From Nocardia donostiensis (GTDB lineage Bacteria > Actinomycetota > Actinomycetes > Mycobacteriales > Mycobacteriaceae), in NCBI RefSeq assembly GCF_002081715.1, contig NZ_MUKP01000011.1:92625-156624 (forward strand): a stretch of DNA of 64,000 nucleotides, read 5' to 3'. The position numbers were made by a program, and so were the translations under genes. Below are positions 9,461 through 18,348 of the stretch, in pieces; position 1 is the first letter of the stretch; the number at the start of each line of letters is the position of its first letter. The notes under the pieces were generated by a model. That model was not told where the DNA came from. It did no database searches and was given only the letters and a program-made list of their open reading frames with translations.

Positions 9461-10198
9461 ATGGACCAGGGCGAGGCGCAGCCGCAAACCGCGTCGAATG
9501 CCGTGCCGGGCATCGAGCCGACCGACGCGGCGGGCGCAGCGCTCGCGGCAGCACTGGAAGCCGGAGCGAAGATCGGCGGCCCCCCCAGAGTGGAGGCCGG
9601 GCCGGAACCACCGCTGACCATGGGACCGCCGCGACCCGGAATGAAACCACCCCCCCTGCCCGAGCACGCGCCCGCGGGCACCGACGATCTGGCCGCGATC
9701 AGCCGGTTGAAATTCCGGTATCTGCGCACCCTCGACACCAAACTGTGGGACGAGTTCGCCGACACGATGATCCCGGAGGTGACCGCAACCTACAGCGAAT
9801 ACCTGGAGTTCGAGTCGCGTGAGGCGTATCTGACGTTCATGCGAAACACCCTCGGCCCGAACGTCATCACCGAACATCGCTGCGAGCACCCCGAAATCGA
9901 TATCGACGGCGACACCGCGACCGGCACCTGGTACCTCGCCGATACGGTGTTGATCCCCGCGCACAATATGCTGCTGCGCGGCGCCGCCTTCTACAACGAC
10001 CGTTACGTGCGCTGCGACGACGGCCGCTGGCGTATCGCCCACACCGGCTACGAGCGCACCTACGAGGTGGTGCTTTCGCTCAGCGACCTGCCCAGCCTGC
10101 GATTGACGTCGAGCCGCTGGGGTCTGATCGCCAGGGAGACCGGTATCGAAACCGTCCGGCGCGACCCGGGGGCCGACGAAGCGCGCGAGGCAGGTTAG
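9461..10198 (+). CDS. SnoaL-like (NTF2-fold) protein
   Basis: Protein of 245 residues. The first 75 are Pro/Ala/Gly-rich and probably disordered. From residue 78 a SnoaL-like domain of the NTF2 fold begins (AAISRLKFRYLRTLDTK, then DEFADTM, followed by the TGTWYLAD and YERTYE strands). Such domains in actinobacteria may be enzymes (isomerases, hydratases, hydroxylases) or binding proteins, and no specific active site can be assigned. ATG 9461 follows GTGGAGA. It stands downstream of the second Abi-alpha-like gene and convergent with prfC, whose stop codon is five bases away. Confidence 0.75.
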   Translation: MDQGEAQPQTASNAVPGIEPTDAAGAALAAALEAGAKIGGPPRVEAGPEPPLTMGPPRPGMKPPPLPEHAPAGTDDLAAISRLKFRYLRTLDTKLWDEFADTMIPEVTATYSEYLEFESREAYLTFMRNTLGPNVITEHRCEHPEIDIDGDTATGTWYLADTVLIPAHNMLLRGAAFYNDRYVRCDDGRWRIAHTGYERTYEVVLSLSDLPSLRLTSSRWGLIARETGIETVRRDPGADEAREAG

Positions 10199-10203
10199 CG
10201 GAG

Positions 10204-11883
10204 TCAGTCGGTAGCGGCGACCAGCGGTTCCAGGGTCAGCTTCGGCATTTCCTTCTGGATGTACTGCAGCCGCCATTTATCGCTGAACAGGGCGAGCAAC
10301 ACTCCATCGCTGCGGGTGAACACCTCGACCCCACGCTGGCGGTCCAGCTCCGCGGCGGATGCGGCGTCGGTGCGCCGGGCCAGCGAATAGCCGAGGAAAT
10401 CGAGCTGGGTCTCGACGTTGAACTCTGCCTGCATCCGGGCGGTGACCACCTCGAACTGCATCGGGCCTACCGCGGCGAGGACCGGGGAGGCCTCGCCGCG
10501 CACATCGTTGCGCAGGACCTGCACCACACCCTCGGAATCGAGTTGGTCGATCGCTTTGCGGAACTGTTTGTACTTACCCGCGCTCTGCGCGCGCAGCGCC
10601 GCGAAATGCTCCGGCGCGAACGACGGGATCGGCGGGAACTCGACCTTCTTGTCCAGGTAGAGGGTGTGCCCCGGTGCGAGCGCCGTCGCGTTGACCAAGC
10701 CGACGACGTCACCCGGATACGCGGTGTCGATCGTCGCGCGTTCCCGGCCGAACACGGTGAGCGCGTATTTGGTGGCGAACGGGCGGCCGGTCTGGGCGTG
10801 CGTCACCACCATGCCGCGCTCGAACTCCCCGGACACGATCCGCATGAACGCCAGCCGGTCCCGGTGGGCGGTGTCCATCCCCGCTTGCACCTTGAAGACA
10901 ACCGCGCTGAACGGGTCGGTGGTCTGGCGTGGTGTGCCCGTGATATCGGTGCGCGGGCCGGGCGCAGGAGCGAACGCGACCAGGGTTTCGAGCAGTTGCC
11001 GCACCCCGAAGTTCAGCATCGCCGAGGCATAGATGACCGGTGAGGTCTGCCCGGCGAGGAACAGCTCCTGGTCGTGGACCTGCCCGGTGGCCGCCAGCAG
11101 TTCGCTTTCCTCCACGGCGGTGGTCCACGCCTCCCCCTCCCGAGCTTCGGCGGCCTCCGTGCTCAGCGTTTCCTCGCCTGCGATGGTCGCCCCGCCCGCG
11201 GTGCGGCTGAAGTGGAGGTATTCGGTGGCCTCCCCGTCGGGCCCGCGCCGCAGCAGGCCGCGGAAATCACCGGCGATGCCGACCGGCAGGAACAGCGGGG
11301 TGGGGGTGAGTCCGATTCGCTCGTCGATTTCGTCCAGCAGTTCCAGCGGCGCCCGCCCGGGCCGGTCCCATTTGTTGATCACGGTGATCACCGGGATACC
11401 GCGGTGGCGACACACCTGGAACAGTTTCAGCGTCTGCGGCTCCAGGCCCTTGGCCGCGTCGATCAGCATCACCGCGGCGTCTACCGCGGTCAACACCCGA
11501 TAGGTGTCCTCGGAGAAATCGGAGTGGCCGGGGGTGTCGACCAGGTTGATCACATGGTCGATATCCGAGCCCGCGGCGCGGTATTCGAACTGCAGCGCGG
11601 TCGAGCTGACCGAGATACCGCGCGCCTGCTCCATCTCCATCCAGTCCGAGACGGTCGATTTGCGTCCGGCCTTGCCGTGGACGGCGCCCGCCTCGGCGAT
11701 CTTGCGCGCATGCAGCGCCAGCGCCTCGGTGATTGTCGACTTGCCCGCGTCGGGATGGGAGATCACGGCGAAGGTGCGGCGCCGCGACACCTCGGCGGGT
11801 ACCCCGCGCGGAGCGGACGCGAGGGCGCCCTGGGTGGATGCGGGCAACGGCAACAACCTTTCGGGCGAGCAGGCGATCGGCAA
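10204..11883 (-). CDS. prfC: peptide chain release factor 3
   Basis: RF3 is a translational GTPase that removes RF1 or RF2 from the ribosome after peptide release and supports quality control. The G motifs are complete: SHPDAGKST (G1), the switch-I region with GISVSSTA, DTPGHSDF (G3) and NKWD (G4). The domain II and C-terminal RF3 domains follow, for about 550 residues in all. The start is uncertain: TTG 11883 has GGACAGG directly against it, while the in-frame TTG 11847 has GAAAGG nine bases upstream and is better spaced. The true N-terminus may therefore be twelve residues shorter. Confidence 0.93.
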   Translation of the reverse strand: MPIACSPERLLPLPASTQGALASAPRGVPAEVSRRRTFAVISHPDAGKSTITEALALHARKIAEAGAVHGKAGRKSTVSDWMEMEQARGISVSSTALQFEYRAAGSDIDHVINLVDTPGHSDFSEDTYRVLTAVDAAVMLIDAAKGLEPQTLKLFQVCRHRGIPVITVINKWDRPGRAPLELLDEIDERIGLTPTPLFLPVGIAGDFRGLLRRGPDGEATEYLHFSRTAGGATIAGEETLSTEAAEAREGEAWTTAVEESELLAATGQVHDQELFLAGQTSPVIYASAMLNFGVRQLLETLVAFAPAPGPRTDITGTPRQTTDPFSAVVFKVQAGMDTAHRDRLAFMRIVSGEFERGMVVTHAQTGRPFATKYALTVFGRERATIDTAYPGDVVGLVNATALAPGHTLYLDKKVEFPPIPSFAPEHFAALRAQSAGKYKQFRKAIDQLDSEGVVQVLRNDVRGEASPVLAAVGPMQFEVVTARMQAEFNVETQLDFLGYSLARRTDAASAAELDRQRGVEVFTRSDGVLLALFSDKWRLQYIQKEMPKLTLEPLVAATD

Positions 11884-12085
11884 CCTGTCCAGGGTACGCC
11901 AGCCGCCGTCACCTCCGCCGACCTGCCGCTGACCACCCGATTCTGTGAGGCCGCCGACCTTGCGTTATGGTGTTCGGGTTGTCTCGGCGAGGGTGACCGC
12001 AGACTTTGCGACACCGTGATCGACGCGGCGCGGCTTCCGGCCGTCCCTGTTCGGTCTTCGCCCGACGAGTAGACCACCGAGCCAG

Positions 12086-12108
12086 GGTGCGATTGCGCCC
12101 GGCGCACC
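12086..12108 (+). promoter_or_regulatory. hairpin in the rplY leader
   Basis: GGTGCG and CGCACC form a six-base perfect stem with an 11-base loop, 36 bases before the rplY start codon. Position suggests a leader structure on the rplY mRNA, perhaps autoregulatory, but I recognise no known ribosomal leader family. Confidence 0.3.
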
Positions 12109-12143
12109 ACCAGCCCGGAAGAGCCGTAGGAGTAGATCCCATC

Positions 12144-12740
12144 ATGTCCGACGTCAACCTTCTCGAAGCGACCGTTCGCACCGAGTTCGGCAAAGGCGCT
12201 GCCCGTCGTACCCGCCGCGCGGGCAACGTCCCTGCCGTGCTGTACGGCCACCAGACCGATCCGCAGCACCTGGCCGTCGACGCCCAGGCCTTCGCCGCCA
12301 TCCTGCGTCAGCACGGCGCGAACGCGGTGATCAACCTCGTCATCGAGGGCAAGCAGCAACTCGCGCTCACCAAATCCGTTGTGATGCACCCGATCCGCCG
12401 CTACATCGAGCACGCCGACCTGCTGATCGTGCAGCGCGGCGAGCAGGTCACCGCCGAGGTTCCGGTCACCCTGACCGGCGAGGCAGGCCCGGGCACCCTG
12501 GTCACCCAGGAACTCACCACCGTCGCCGTCTCCGCCGATGCGCTGAATCTGCCGGAGTCCATCGAGGTGAACATCCACAACCTCGCGGCAGGTACCCAGA
12601 TCACCGCGGGCGCGCTGGAGCTGCCCTCCGGTGTCAGCCTGGCCGACAATCCGGAGCTTCTGATCGTCAACATCATCGAGGCGCCGTCCGCAGCGGCCAC
12701 CGGAGAGGCCGAAGCGGCCGAGGCCGAGAGCGCCGAATAA
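12144..12740 (+). CDS. rplY: 50S ribosomal protein L25/general stress protein Ctc
   Basis: Long-form L25 (CTC/TL5 type) that binds 5S rRNA at the central protuberance. The 198-residue protein has the N-terminal RNA-binding domain (about 1-95, with the conserved GKGAARRTRR basic patch and NVPAVLYG) and the C-terminal TL5 domain (about 96-185). The tail is Ala/Glu-rich and acidic, common in actinobacteria. ATG 12144 is fixed by alignment; a GTAGGAG lies slightly far upstream. pth follows 49 bases after, the conserved rplY-pth pair. Confidence 0.95.
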   Translation: MSDVNLLEATVRTEFGKGAARRTRRAGNVPAVLYGHQTDPQHLAVDAQAFAAILRQHGANAVINLVIEGKQQLALTKSVVMHPIRRYIEHADLLIVQRGEQVTAEVPVTLTGEAGPGTLVTQELTTVAVSADALNLPESIEVNIHNLAAGTQITAGALELPSGVSLADNPELLIVNIIEAPSAAATGEAEAAEAESAE

Positions 12741-12767
12741 GAACGCTCCCGCGATCGACGACGATTC

Positions 12768-12791
12768 GCTGTGATGCTGTGATGCTGTGAT
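12768..12791 (+). repeat. three tandem copies of an octamer at the pth start
   Basis: GCTGTGAT is repeated three times without a gap and the last copy contains the first two bases of the pth ATG. Each unit contains a potential GTG-ATG start pair. No Shine-Dalgarno stands at the usual distance. A change in copy number would shift the upstream sequence by eight bases. Confidence 0.75.
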
Positions 12792-13365
12792 GGCCGAAAC
12801 CGCGCCCGCGCTCGTCGTCGGTCTGGGCAACCCGGGGTCCGGCTACGAGCGCACAAGGCACAATGTGGGCTTTCTGGTCGCCGACGTGCTCGCCGAGCGC
12901 GTCGGCGGCCGTTTTGCCGTGCACAAGAAGTCCGGCGCCGATCTGTTGCAGGCCCGGCTCGACGGCCGCCAGGTACTGATCGCCAAACCGCGGTCGTATA
13001 TGAACCTGTCCGGTCGTTCGGTGGCTGCGCTGGCGAAATTCTTTTCGGTCCCACCGGCCGAGGTCGTGGTTGTGCACGACGAACTCGATCTGCCGTTCGG
13101 TGCGATCAAACTCAAACGCGGGGGCGGCGAAGGCGGCCACAACGGGCTCCGCTCGATATCGAGCGCGCTCACCACCAGGGATTACCTGCGCACTCGGATC
13201 GGCATCGGCCGCCCGCCCGGCCGCCAAGACCCGGCCGACTATGTGCTCAAACCATTCGCCGCACCGGAACGCAAAGAGGTTCCGGTGATCGTGGAACAAG
13301 CCGCCGACGCCGTCGAATTGCTCCTGCGCGTCGGGTTGGAAGCCGCGCAGAACCAGTTGCACTGA
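12790..13365 (+). CDS. pth: peptidyl-tRNA hydrolase
   Basis: Releases tRNA from peptidyl-tRNA that drops off ribosomes. The 191-residue protein has the Pth signature [18 protein letters not shown] with the catalytic His, the substrate-binding [10 protein letters not shown] and the [11 protein letters not shown] loop with the catalytic Asp. Length is normal. ATG 12790 and the adjacent GTG 12787 are both possible starts, inside a triplet octamer repeat and without a clear ribosome binding site. It is probably expressed with rplY. A long inverted repeat terminator separates it from the convergent fatty-acyl-AMP ligase gene. Confidence 0.95.
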   Translation: MAETAPALVVGLGNPGSGYERTRHNVGFLVADVLAERVGGRFAVHKKSGADLLQARLDGRQVLIAKPRSYMNLSGRSVAALAKFFSVPPAEVVVVHDELDLPFGAIKLKRGGGEGGHNGLRSISSALTTRDYLRTRIGIGRPPGRQDPADYVLKPFAAPERKEVPVIVEQAADAVELLLRVGLEAAQNQLH

Positions 13366-13382
13366 AAGCAGGCGCTACCGTG

Positions 13383-13443
13383 TCGCGCGATGTCCGGCCG
13401 GTGCAGCGCAGGGCGGTGCCGGGTCCGACCGGATATCGCGCGA
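13383..13443. terminator. bidirectional terminator between pth and the acyl-AMP ligase gene
   Basis: Inverted repeat with 15-base arms (13383-13397 and 13429-13443) and one mismatch, enclosing a 31-base loop. It lies just after pth and directly before the stop codon of the convergent ligase gene, so it could end both transcripts. No T-run is present, as is usual in this GC-rich group. Confidence 0.6.
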
Positions 13444-13448
13444 CGGTC

Positions 13449-15101
13449 TCAGCCGGGTAGATGCGCGGCCGTGGCGGCGCGGCGCAGCTTGCCGGATGAG
13501 GTTTTCGGCAGCGCTCCAGGGCCGAGTACCGCGACCGTACGGGGGCGAACCCCCACTTCCGAGAACACTTCGTGCACGATCTCGCGTTCGATGCGTTTGA
13601 CCTCGTCCGGGTTCTGGTGGTCGTTGCTTTCCACCACCACCGCGAAACTCTCCCGTTTGTGCCCGGCGTCCAATCGCACCGCGACCGCGTTACCCGGGCG
13701 CACTCCGGATACCCGCACGGCCGCCCGTTCGATATCGGTGGGGTAGATATTGCGACCTCCCATGATGATGACGTCCTTGATCCGCCCGCACACCACTATC
13801 AGGCCCTCTTCGGTGAAATAGCCGATATCGCCGGTGTCGAGCCAGCCGTCGTCGTCTCGAGCGGGCAAGAACCCGTCCACAGTGATATAGCCGGAAGTCA
13901 CAGCGGGACCGCGTAATTCGATGACACCGACCGACCTGGTCGGCAGCGGCTGCCGTTCCGTGTCGACGATCCGGCCTTCCAGTTCGTCGACCAGATATCC
14001 CAAGGTCGCCAGCCTGCGCACATTGTGCTGTTTACCGAAAACTTCGCCGCTCACCGGAACCGCCTTACCGAGGGCTTCCAGCAGATCGGCGTCGACGACG
14101 TCGATCACCTGCCCGCGCCCGGGATCCGGGATGGAGACAGCCAGGGTGGTTTCGGCCATACCGTAGACGGGGGTGAGCGCATTAGGGTTGAGCCCGAAGC
14201 GTTTACCGGCTGCGGCCAACGCCTCCATGGTGTCCGGGTCAACCGGCTCGGCACCGTTCCACATATAGCGGACACTGCCAAGATCCAGTGTTCCGTCTTC
14301 GGCTTTGGCCAGGCGCCGGGCCAGCAGTGCGTACGCGAAATTCGGTGCCGCGGTGACAGTTCCGCGGTATTTACTGATCAGCTCGGCCCACAGGATCGGC
14401 CTGCCGAGGAAATCCAGTGGCGTCACACACACCACTTCCGCGCCGAATTGCATGGGCACGCTGAGGAACCCGACCATGCCCATATCGTGGAAAAGCGGCA
14501 GCCAGCTGATCATCACATCGCTGTCGAGCTGGAATTTGACGCGGTTGAACATGGCGTGTGCGTTGACGAAGAAGTTCCCGTGGGTGATGCACACCGCTTT
14601 CGGTGAACCGGTGGAACCGGAGGTCAACTGTTGTAGCGCGATATCGGATTCCTCGGTGGGCAGCGGATCGGTGTCGGGGCCGTCGCGCATCTGGTCGATC
14701 CGGACCACGATGATCCCGCGCTCGACCAGCAGCGGTTCGGCGGCCTCGAACGGGGCACCGAGCACCACCGCGCGTGCTTCGATCATCGTCAGCACCGTTT
14801 CGGTATCGCGAGCCCACACGGCCAGATCGGTGCGCGGAGTCGGCTGATGCAGCATGGTGATCGACGCGCCGCGCATCCATACCGCTTGGCAGGCGGGTGC
14901 GATATCGACCGGCATCCCGGCCAGCACGCCCACCGCGTCACCGTGGCCGATACCGGCCGCCGCCAGCCCGCCCGCCATCCGGCGCGCGATCTGGTGGATC
15001 TGTCCCCAGGTTTGCCGCAGCGGGGTATCCGGTTCCCCGGTCACCAGGCCGCGCACGGATTCCCGCGCTGTCGCGTACATCTCGTCGGTGAACCTGCTCA
15101 A
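13449..15101 (-). CDS. fatty-acyl-AMP ligase, Pks16-type
   Basis: Member of the acyl-adenylate-forming family, close to mycobacterial Pks16 (Rv1013), which occupies the same neighbourhood near pth. It would activate a fatty or other carboxylic acid as acyl-AMP and pass it to an acyl carrier protein or CoA. Motifs: the P-loop [12 protein letters not shown] near residue 165, [11 protein letters not shown] near 210, [10 protein letters not shown] near 320, and the adenylation core [11 protein letters not shown] with the distal Lys in [11 protein letters not shown] at the C-terminus. TTG 15101 is chosen because AGGAG stands seven bases upstream and the product (550 residues, N-terminus SRFTDEMY) matches Pks16. 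The longer upstream frame lacks support. The partner carrier protein is not nearby. Confidence 0.85.
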   Translation of the reverse strand: MSRFTDEMYATARESVRGLVTGEPDTPLRQTWGQIHQIARRMAGGLAAAGIGHGDAVGVLAGMPVDIAPACQAVWMRGASITMLHQPTPRTDLAVWARDTETVLTMIEARAVVLGAPFEAAEPLLVERGIIVVRIDQMRDGPDTDPLPTEESDIALQQLTSGSTGSPKAVCITHGNFFVNAHAMFNRVKFQLDSDVMISWLPLFHDMGMVGFLSVPMQFGAEVVCVTPLDFLGRPILWAELISKYRGTVTAAPNFAYALLARRLAKAEDGTLDLGSVRYMWNGAEPVDPDTMEALAAAGKRFGLNPNALTPVYGMAETTLAVSIPDPGRGQVIDVVDADLLEALGKAVPVSGEVFGKQHNVRRLATLGYLVDELEGRIVDTERQPLPTRSVGVIELRGPAVTSGYITVDGFLPARDDDGWLDTGDIGYFTEEGLIVVCGRIKDVIIMGGRNIYPTDIERAAVRVSGVRPGNAVAVRLDAGHKRESFAVVVESNDHQNPDEVKRIEREIVHEVFSEVGVRPRTVAVLGPGALPKTSSGKLRRAATAAHLPG

Positions 15102-15210
15102 ACTCGCACTCCTCGCCCACATCCAACGGCCGGTAATCGGCCCCCACCAACTATCCCGCGATCTGCCGCGGGCGTTAACCATCCGTGATAAAAAACGGTG
15201 GCCGAACTGG

Positions 15211-16383
15211 TCATAAGACGGATACGGCGGTGAGGAAGCGGTCGAGTTCGTCGAAGCCGACGAAGTAGTGCGGCGAGGCGCGCACCACCGAGTCGAGACC
15301 GCGGGCGGCCATATCCAGCAGGGTGGAGCCGCGGTGGCTCACCGTCACGGTGATGTTCTGGTCGGCCAGGCGGTTACGCACCTGTATCGGCTCGATGGCG
15401 TCGAGGGTGAACGAGACGATGCCGCTGTGCCGGACGCCGAGATCGCGCACCGTCACACCGGGGATATCGGCCAAGCCCTTGCGCAGGTAGGCCGCTCGGG
15501 CGGCGATCGCGTCGTAGACGACGTCGGGACCGAGGTCGAGCAGATATCGCACGGCGGCGCCGAGCCCGAGGCGGGCGGCGACATCGTGTTCCCAGAATTC
15601 GAACCGGCGCGCGTCCGGGGCGAGCCGGTATTCGCCCGGGGCCGTCCACTGGGCGCTGTGCAGGTCCAGCCGCCCGGGCTCCAGGGAGGTAGCCAGCTCG
15701 GGCCGTACGTACAGCAGGCCCGTGCCGCGGGGGCCGCGTAGCCATTTGCGGCCGGTCGCCGAGAGTGCGTCCACCCCGAGTTCGGCGACGTCGAGCGGTA
15801 GCTGCCCGACCGACTGGCAGGCGTCGAGCAACACCAGCGCACCCGCAGCATGCGCGATCTCGGTCGCCTCGGCGACGGGGTTGACCAGGCCGCCGTTGGT
15901 AGGGGCGTGCAGCAGTGACACCAGTGCGACCCGCTCGTCCATCATGTCGGCGAAGGCGTCCAGGTCGAGCTGACCGGTGTCGTCGCTGGGGATGTGCTCC
16001 ACTCGTGCCCCGTTGGCGTGGGCGTGCTGTAGAGCGGCGATGGCGTTACTGGCGTAATCGGAACCGGAGATCAGCACCCGGTCGCCGGGCCGCAATCGGA
16101 CGGAGTAGCAGAAATCGGTCCAGGACCGGGTGGCGCTGTCGCTGAGCGCGATGCTCGCGGGGGTGGTGTTGAGCAGTTCGGCGATAGCGTCCTTCACCGC
16201 GGCCAGGTCGTCGAGGCGTTCGTTGGCGGCCTGGTAACCGCCGATCTCGGCCTCCCGCCGCAGATGCGCGATCACAGTTTCGGTGACCTCCCGAGGCGGC
16301 AGCGAGGAGCCGGCGCTGTCGAGGAAAACCGAACCAGAACCCGCTCCCGGAGTATCACTGCGCACCCGTTGCTCGTCCAGCAT
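15211..16383 (-). CDS. class V PLP-dependent enzyme, EgtE-like
   Basis: Fold-type I PLP enzyme of 390 residues. Asp187 in [10 protein letters not shown] would contact the pyridine nitrogen and Lys213 in [14 protein letters not shown] is the Schiff-base lysine. The N-terminal [13 protein letters not shown] segment resembles EgtE, the beta-lyase that converts the hercynylcysteine sulfoxide to ergothioneine. No other egtE candidate follows egtD here, so this gene, divergent from egtA, is the likely EgtE. In mycobacteria egtE instead ends the egtABCD operon. A TAGGCT box seven bases before the ATG indicates leaderless transcription. A different class V activity such as cysteine desulfurase cannot be excluded. 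Confidence 0.7.
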   Translation of the reverse strand: MLDEQRVRSDTPGAGSGSVFLDSAGSSLPPREVTETVIAHLRREAEIGGYQAANERLDDLAAVKDAIAELLNTTPASIALSDSATRSWTDFCYSVRLRPGDRVLISGSDYASNAIAALQHAHANGARVEHIPSDDTGQLDLDAFADMMDERVALVSLLHAPTNGGLVNPVAEATEIAHAAGALVLLDACQSVGQLPLDVAELGVDALSATGRKWLRGPRGTGLLYVRPELATSLEPGRLDLHSAQWTAPGEYRLAPDARRFEFWEHDVAARLGLGAAVRYLLDLGPDVVYDAIAARAAYLRKGLADIPGVTVRDLGVRHSGIVSFTLDAIEPIQVRNRLADQNITVTVSHRGSTLLDMAARGLDSVVRASPHYFVGFDELDRFLTAVSVL

Positions 16384-16390
16384 GCCGTCG

Positions 16391-16396
16391 AGCCTA
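16391..16396 (-). promoter_or_regulatory. leaderless -10 box for the EgtE-like gene
   Basis: On the minus strand TAGGCT is followed by seven bases and the ATG at 16383, with no ribosome binding site between. Same arrangement as at ispE. Confidence 0.55.
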
Positions 16397-16640
16397 ACGG
16401 CCTGCGCTGTCTTCGCGGCGCCGTCGTTTGTCGGTGGCCGCCGCTACTCTGGTGTCACACAGGCCGATACGTCACCGCGATTCACACATCACATAGCCAG
16501 CGCTGCATCGCCCCGGCGACACCGATAACGGGCGATATTCGCATCGGAGGCGCAGACGTCCCCCGCGTGTCCGAGGCACTACCGGAGACGAAACTGCGAC
16601 GAAGCAGCACCGCGATACGAGAACCGCATCGGAGGTTGGC

Positions 16641-17939
16641 ATGGCGGTCACACTCGAGCACCATGGGTCGGTAGTAGGGGTACGCAGGGGGTTGTCATCG
16701 CGTGCGGCAGCCGAGGCCTATATCGGCGGTGTGTGCTTCAAGCTCGGGCCACCGCTGCTGATCGGCGCCGAACTGGAATGGCTCACCGCGCACAGCGCCT
16801 ATCGCAGACCTGGCGCCGTGGCGCCGCGCCCGCCGCTCGACCTGGTGGCCGCCGCACTGGGTCCCTACGCGCCACAGACCATCGCCCCCGCTTCCCCCGC
16901 CCGCCCGCTGCCCGGCGGCAGCCGGGTCACCATCGAACCCGGCGGTCAGATCGAACTGTCCAGCGCGGCCTGTCCCGATGCCGCCCGCCTGTGCGCGCGG
17001 CTCGACTCCGATACCCGGCTACTGCGGCAGCTGCTGGGAACCAAGTCGATCCGACTGGTATGGGCCGCCGCCGACACCGGCCGTCGCCCGCAGCGCATGC
17101 TGCGGCTGCCGCGCTATCACGCCATGGAACGCTATCTGGGCGGTATCGGCCCATTCGGCGCTCTCATGATGTGTAATACCGCCGCCACGCAGGTGAGTGT
17201 CGACGCGGGCACCGATCCCGCCGAACTGGCCGCCCGCTGGCAGACCCTGTACATGATCGGCCCGGCCCTGCTGGCCGCCTTCGCCCGCTCGCCCGCACTC
17301 TGTGGCGCGCCTCCGGGCGTGTGGGCTTCCCAGCGGATGCGCACCTGGCTGCGCCTGGATTACGCACGCACCAGACCGCCGGTACAGGAATGGGCGGACC
17401 CGGTGTCCGGGTACGCGCGCTGGGCGCTGGACGCGCCGCTGCTCTGTGTGCGCCGCCCGGCGCCCGCACGCCAGGAAACCGACGGTGAATGCGCGTGGAG
17501 CGCCCCGCCGGGCGCCACCTTCGCCGACTGGATATCCGGCGCGCTGGACGACGAGGTCGGCCGCAGACCCGGCTACGACGATCTCGATTACCACCTGACC
17601 ACCCTGTTCCCGCCGGTCAGGGCCGCAGGCCACCTCGAGGTCCGGTATCTGGACGCGCAGCCCGGCGACAGCTGGTCGGTTCCCATACGCGTGATCGAGG
17701 CCCTGATGTCCACGTCGGCTGTAGTGCGGGACGCCTCCACTCTCGCCGCACCGACCGCCGGGCGCTGGCTGGACGCGGCCCGCCACGGCCTGGCCGACCC
17801 GCAGATCAGGACGGTCGCCACCGATCTGCTGGAAACCGCTGCCGAGCACGCCACGACCGCCGCTGCCCCGGCGATCCATGCCGCGGCCCGGCGTTGCCGA
17901 GCAGGCAGGCCGCCTGAGGAATCAGGAGATCGTGCATGA
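16641..17939 (+). CDS. egtA: glutamate-cysteine ligase EgtA
   Basis: ATP-dependent ligase that makes gamma-glutamylcysteine, the sulfur donor used by EgtB in ergothioneine synthesis. The 432-residue protein belongs to the GCS2/plant-type glutamate-cysteine ligase family: GAELEWLT near residue 50 and EPGGQIELSSAA near 100 are the Glu/Mg-binding segments, and YHAMERYLGGIGPFGALMM near 155 is also typical. ATG 16641 follows GGAGG seven bases upstream. Its last codon overlaps, as ATGA, the start of a small frameshifted gene that in turn overlaps egtB, so the operon is tightly coupled. Confidence 0.93.
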   Translation: MAVTLEHHGSVVGVRRGLSSRAAAEAYIGGVCFKLGPPLLIGAELEWLTAHSAYRRPGAVAPRPPLDLVAAALGPYAPQTIAPASPARPLPGGSRVTIEPGGQIELSSAACPDAARLCARLDSDTRLLRQLLGTKSIRLVWAAADTGRRPQRMLRLPRYHAMERYLGGIGPFGALMMCNTAATQVSVDAGTDPAELAARWQTLYMIGPALLAAFARSPALCGAPPGVWASQRMRTWLRLDYARTRPPVQEWADPVSGYARWALDAPLLCVRRPAPARQETDGECAWSAPPGATFADWISGALDDEVGRRPGYDDLDYHLTTLFPPVRAAGHLEVRYLDAQPGDSWSVPIRVIEALMSTSAVVRDASTLAAPTAGRWLDAARHGLADPQIRTVATDLLETAAEHATTAAAPAIHAAARRCRAGRPPEESGDRA

Positions 17940-18348
17940 GCAAACGCGCCGACCCGTGCGAAGACCACTGCCACACCTCGAGAACCTTCCGGCGCGACGG
18001 AGCACCGTTCATCCCTCTGATCCGGCCGGTCCCTGCGGCGGACGGCTGGTACGGCTACATGCCGAGCCAGTCCTGCGTGGTGCCCCGGAGGCGGTGCGAG
18101 GCCCGGGCGAGATCGCATCGCCGGATACCGAGGCCACGCCGCGCGGCGCCTGGACGGCCGGAACCGCCCGCCCACCGCACAGCACGATACGAGCGACGGC
18201 CGAGTACGGCAGCAAGTTCCGCTTCTTCGTCTCCCTGCTCGGCAAGCCGTGCCGATACGGGGAGCCCGTCGTCGGCCTGAAGTTCGTCTCGAACCCCGCG
18301 ACCGGAACTCACCAGGGATATACGCGACTGACCGGAGTACAGCCATGA
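17936..18348 (+). pseudogene. small unrecognised gene between egtA and egtB, apparent frameshift
   Basis: An ATG at 17936 overlaps the egtA stop (ATGA) and reads with strong third-position GC up to the CCCC tract at 18083-18086. Beyond it this frame degrades, while the coding pattern continues one frame over and runs to a TGA at 18346-18348 that overlaps the egtB start (again ATGA). Adding one C to the tract would join both parts into about 137 residues, with a Cys/His-rich N-terminus (CEDHCH near residue 9) and a basic C-terminus containing YGSKFRFFVSLLGKPC. I recognise no family. The two exact stop-start overlaps argue for a real operon member. Alternatives are a sequencing error, recent pseudogenisation or programmed frameshifting. 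Confidence 0.55.
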
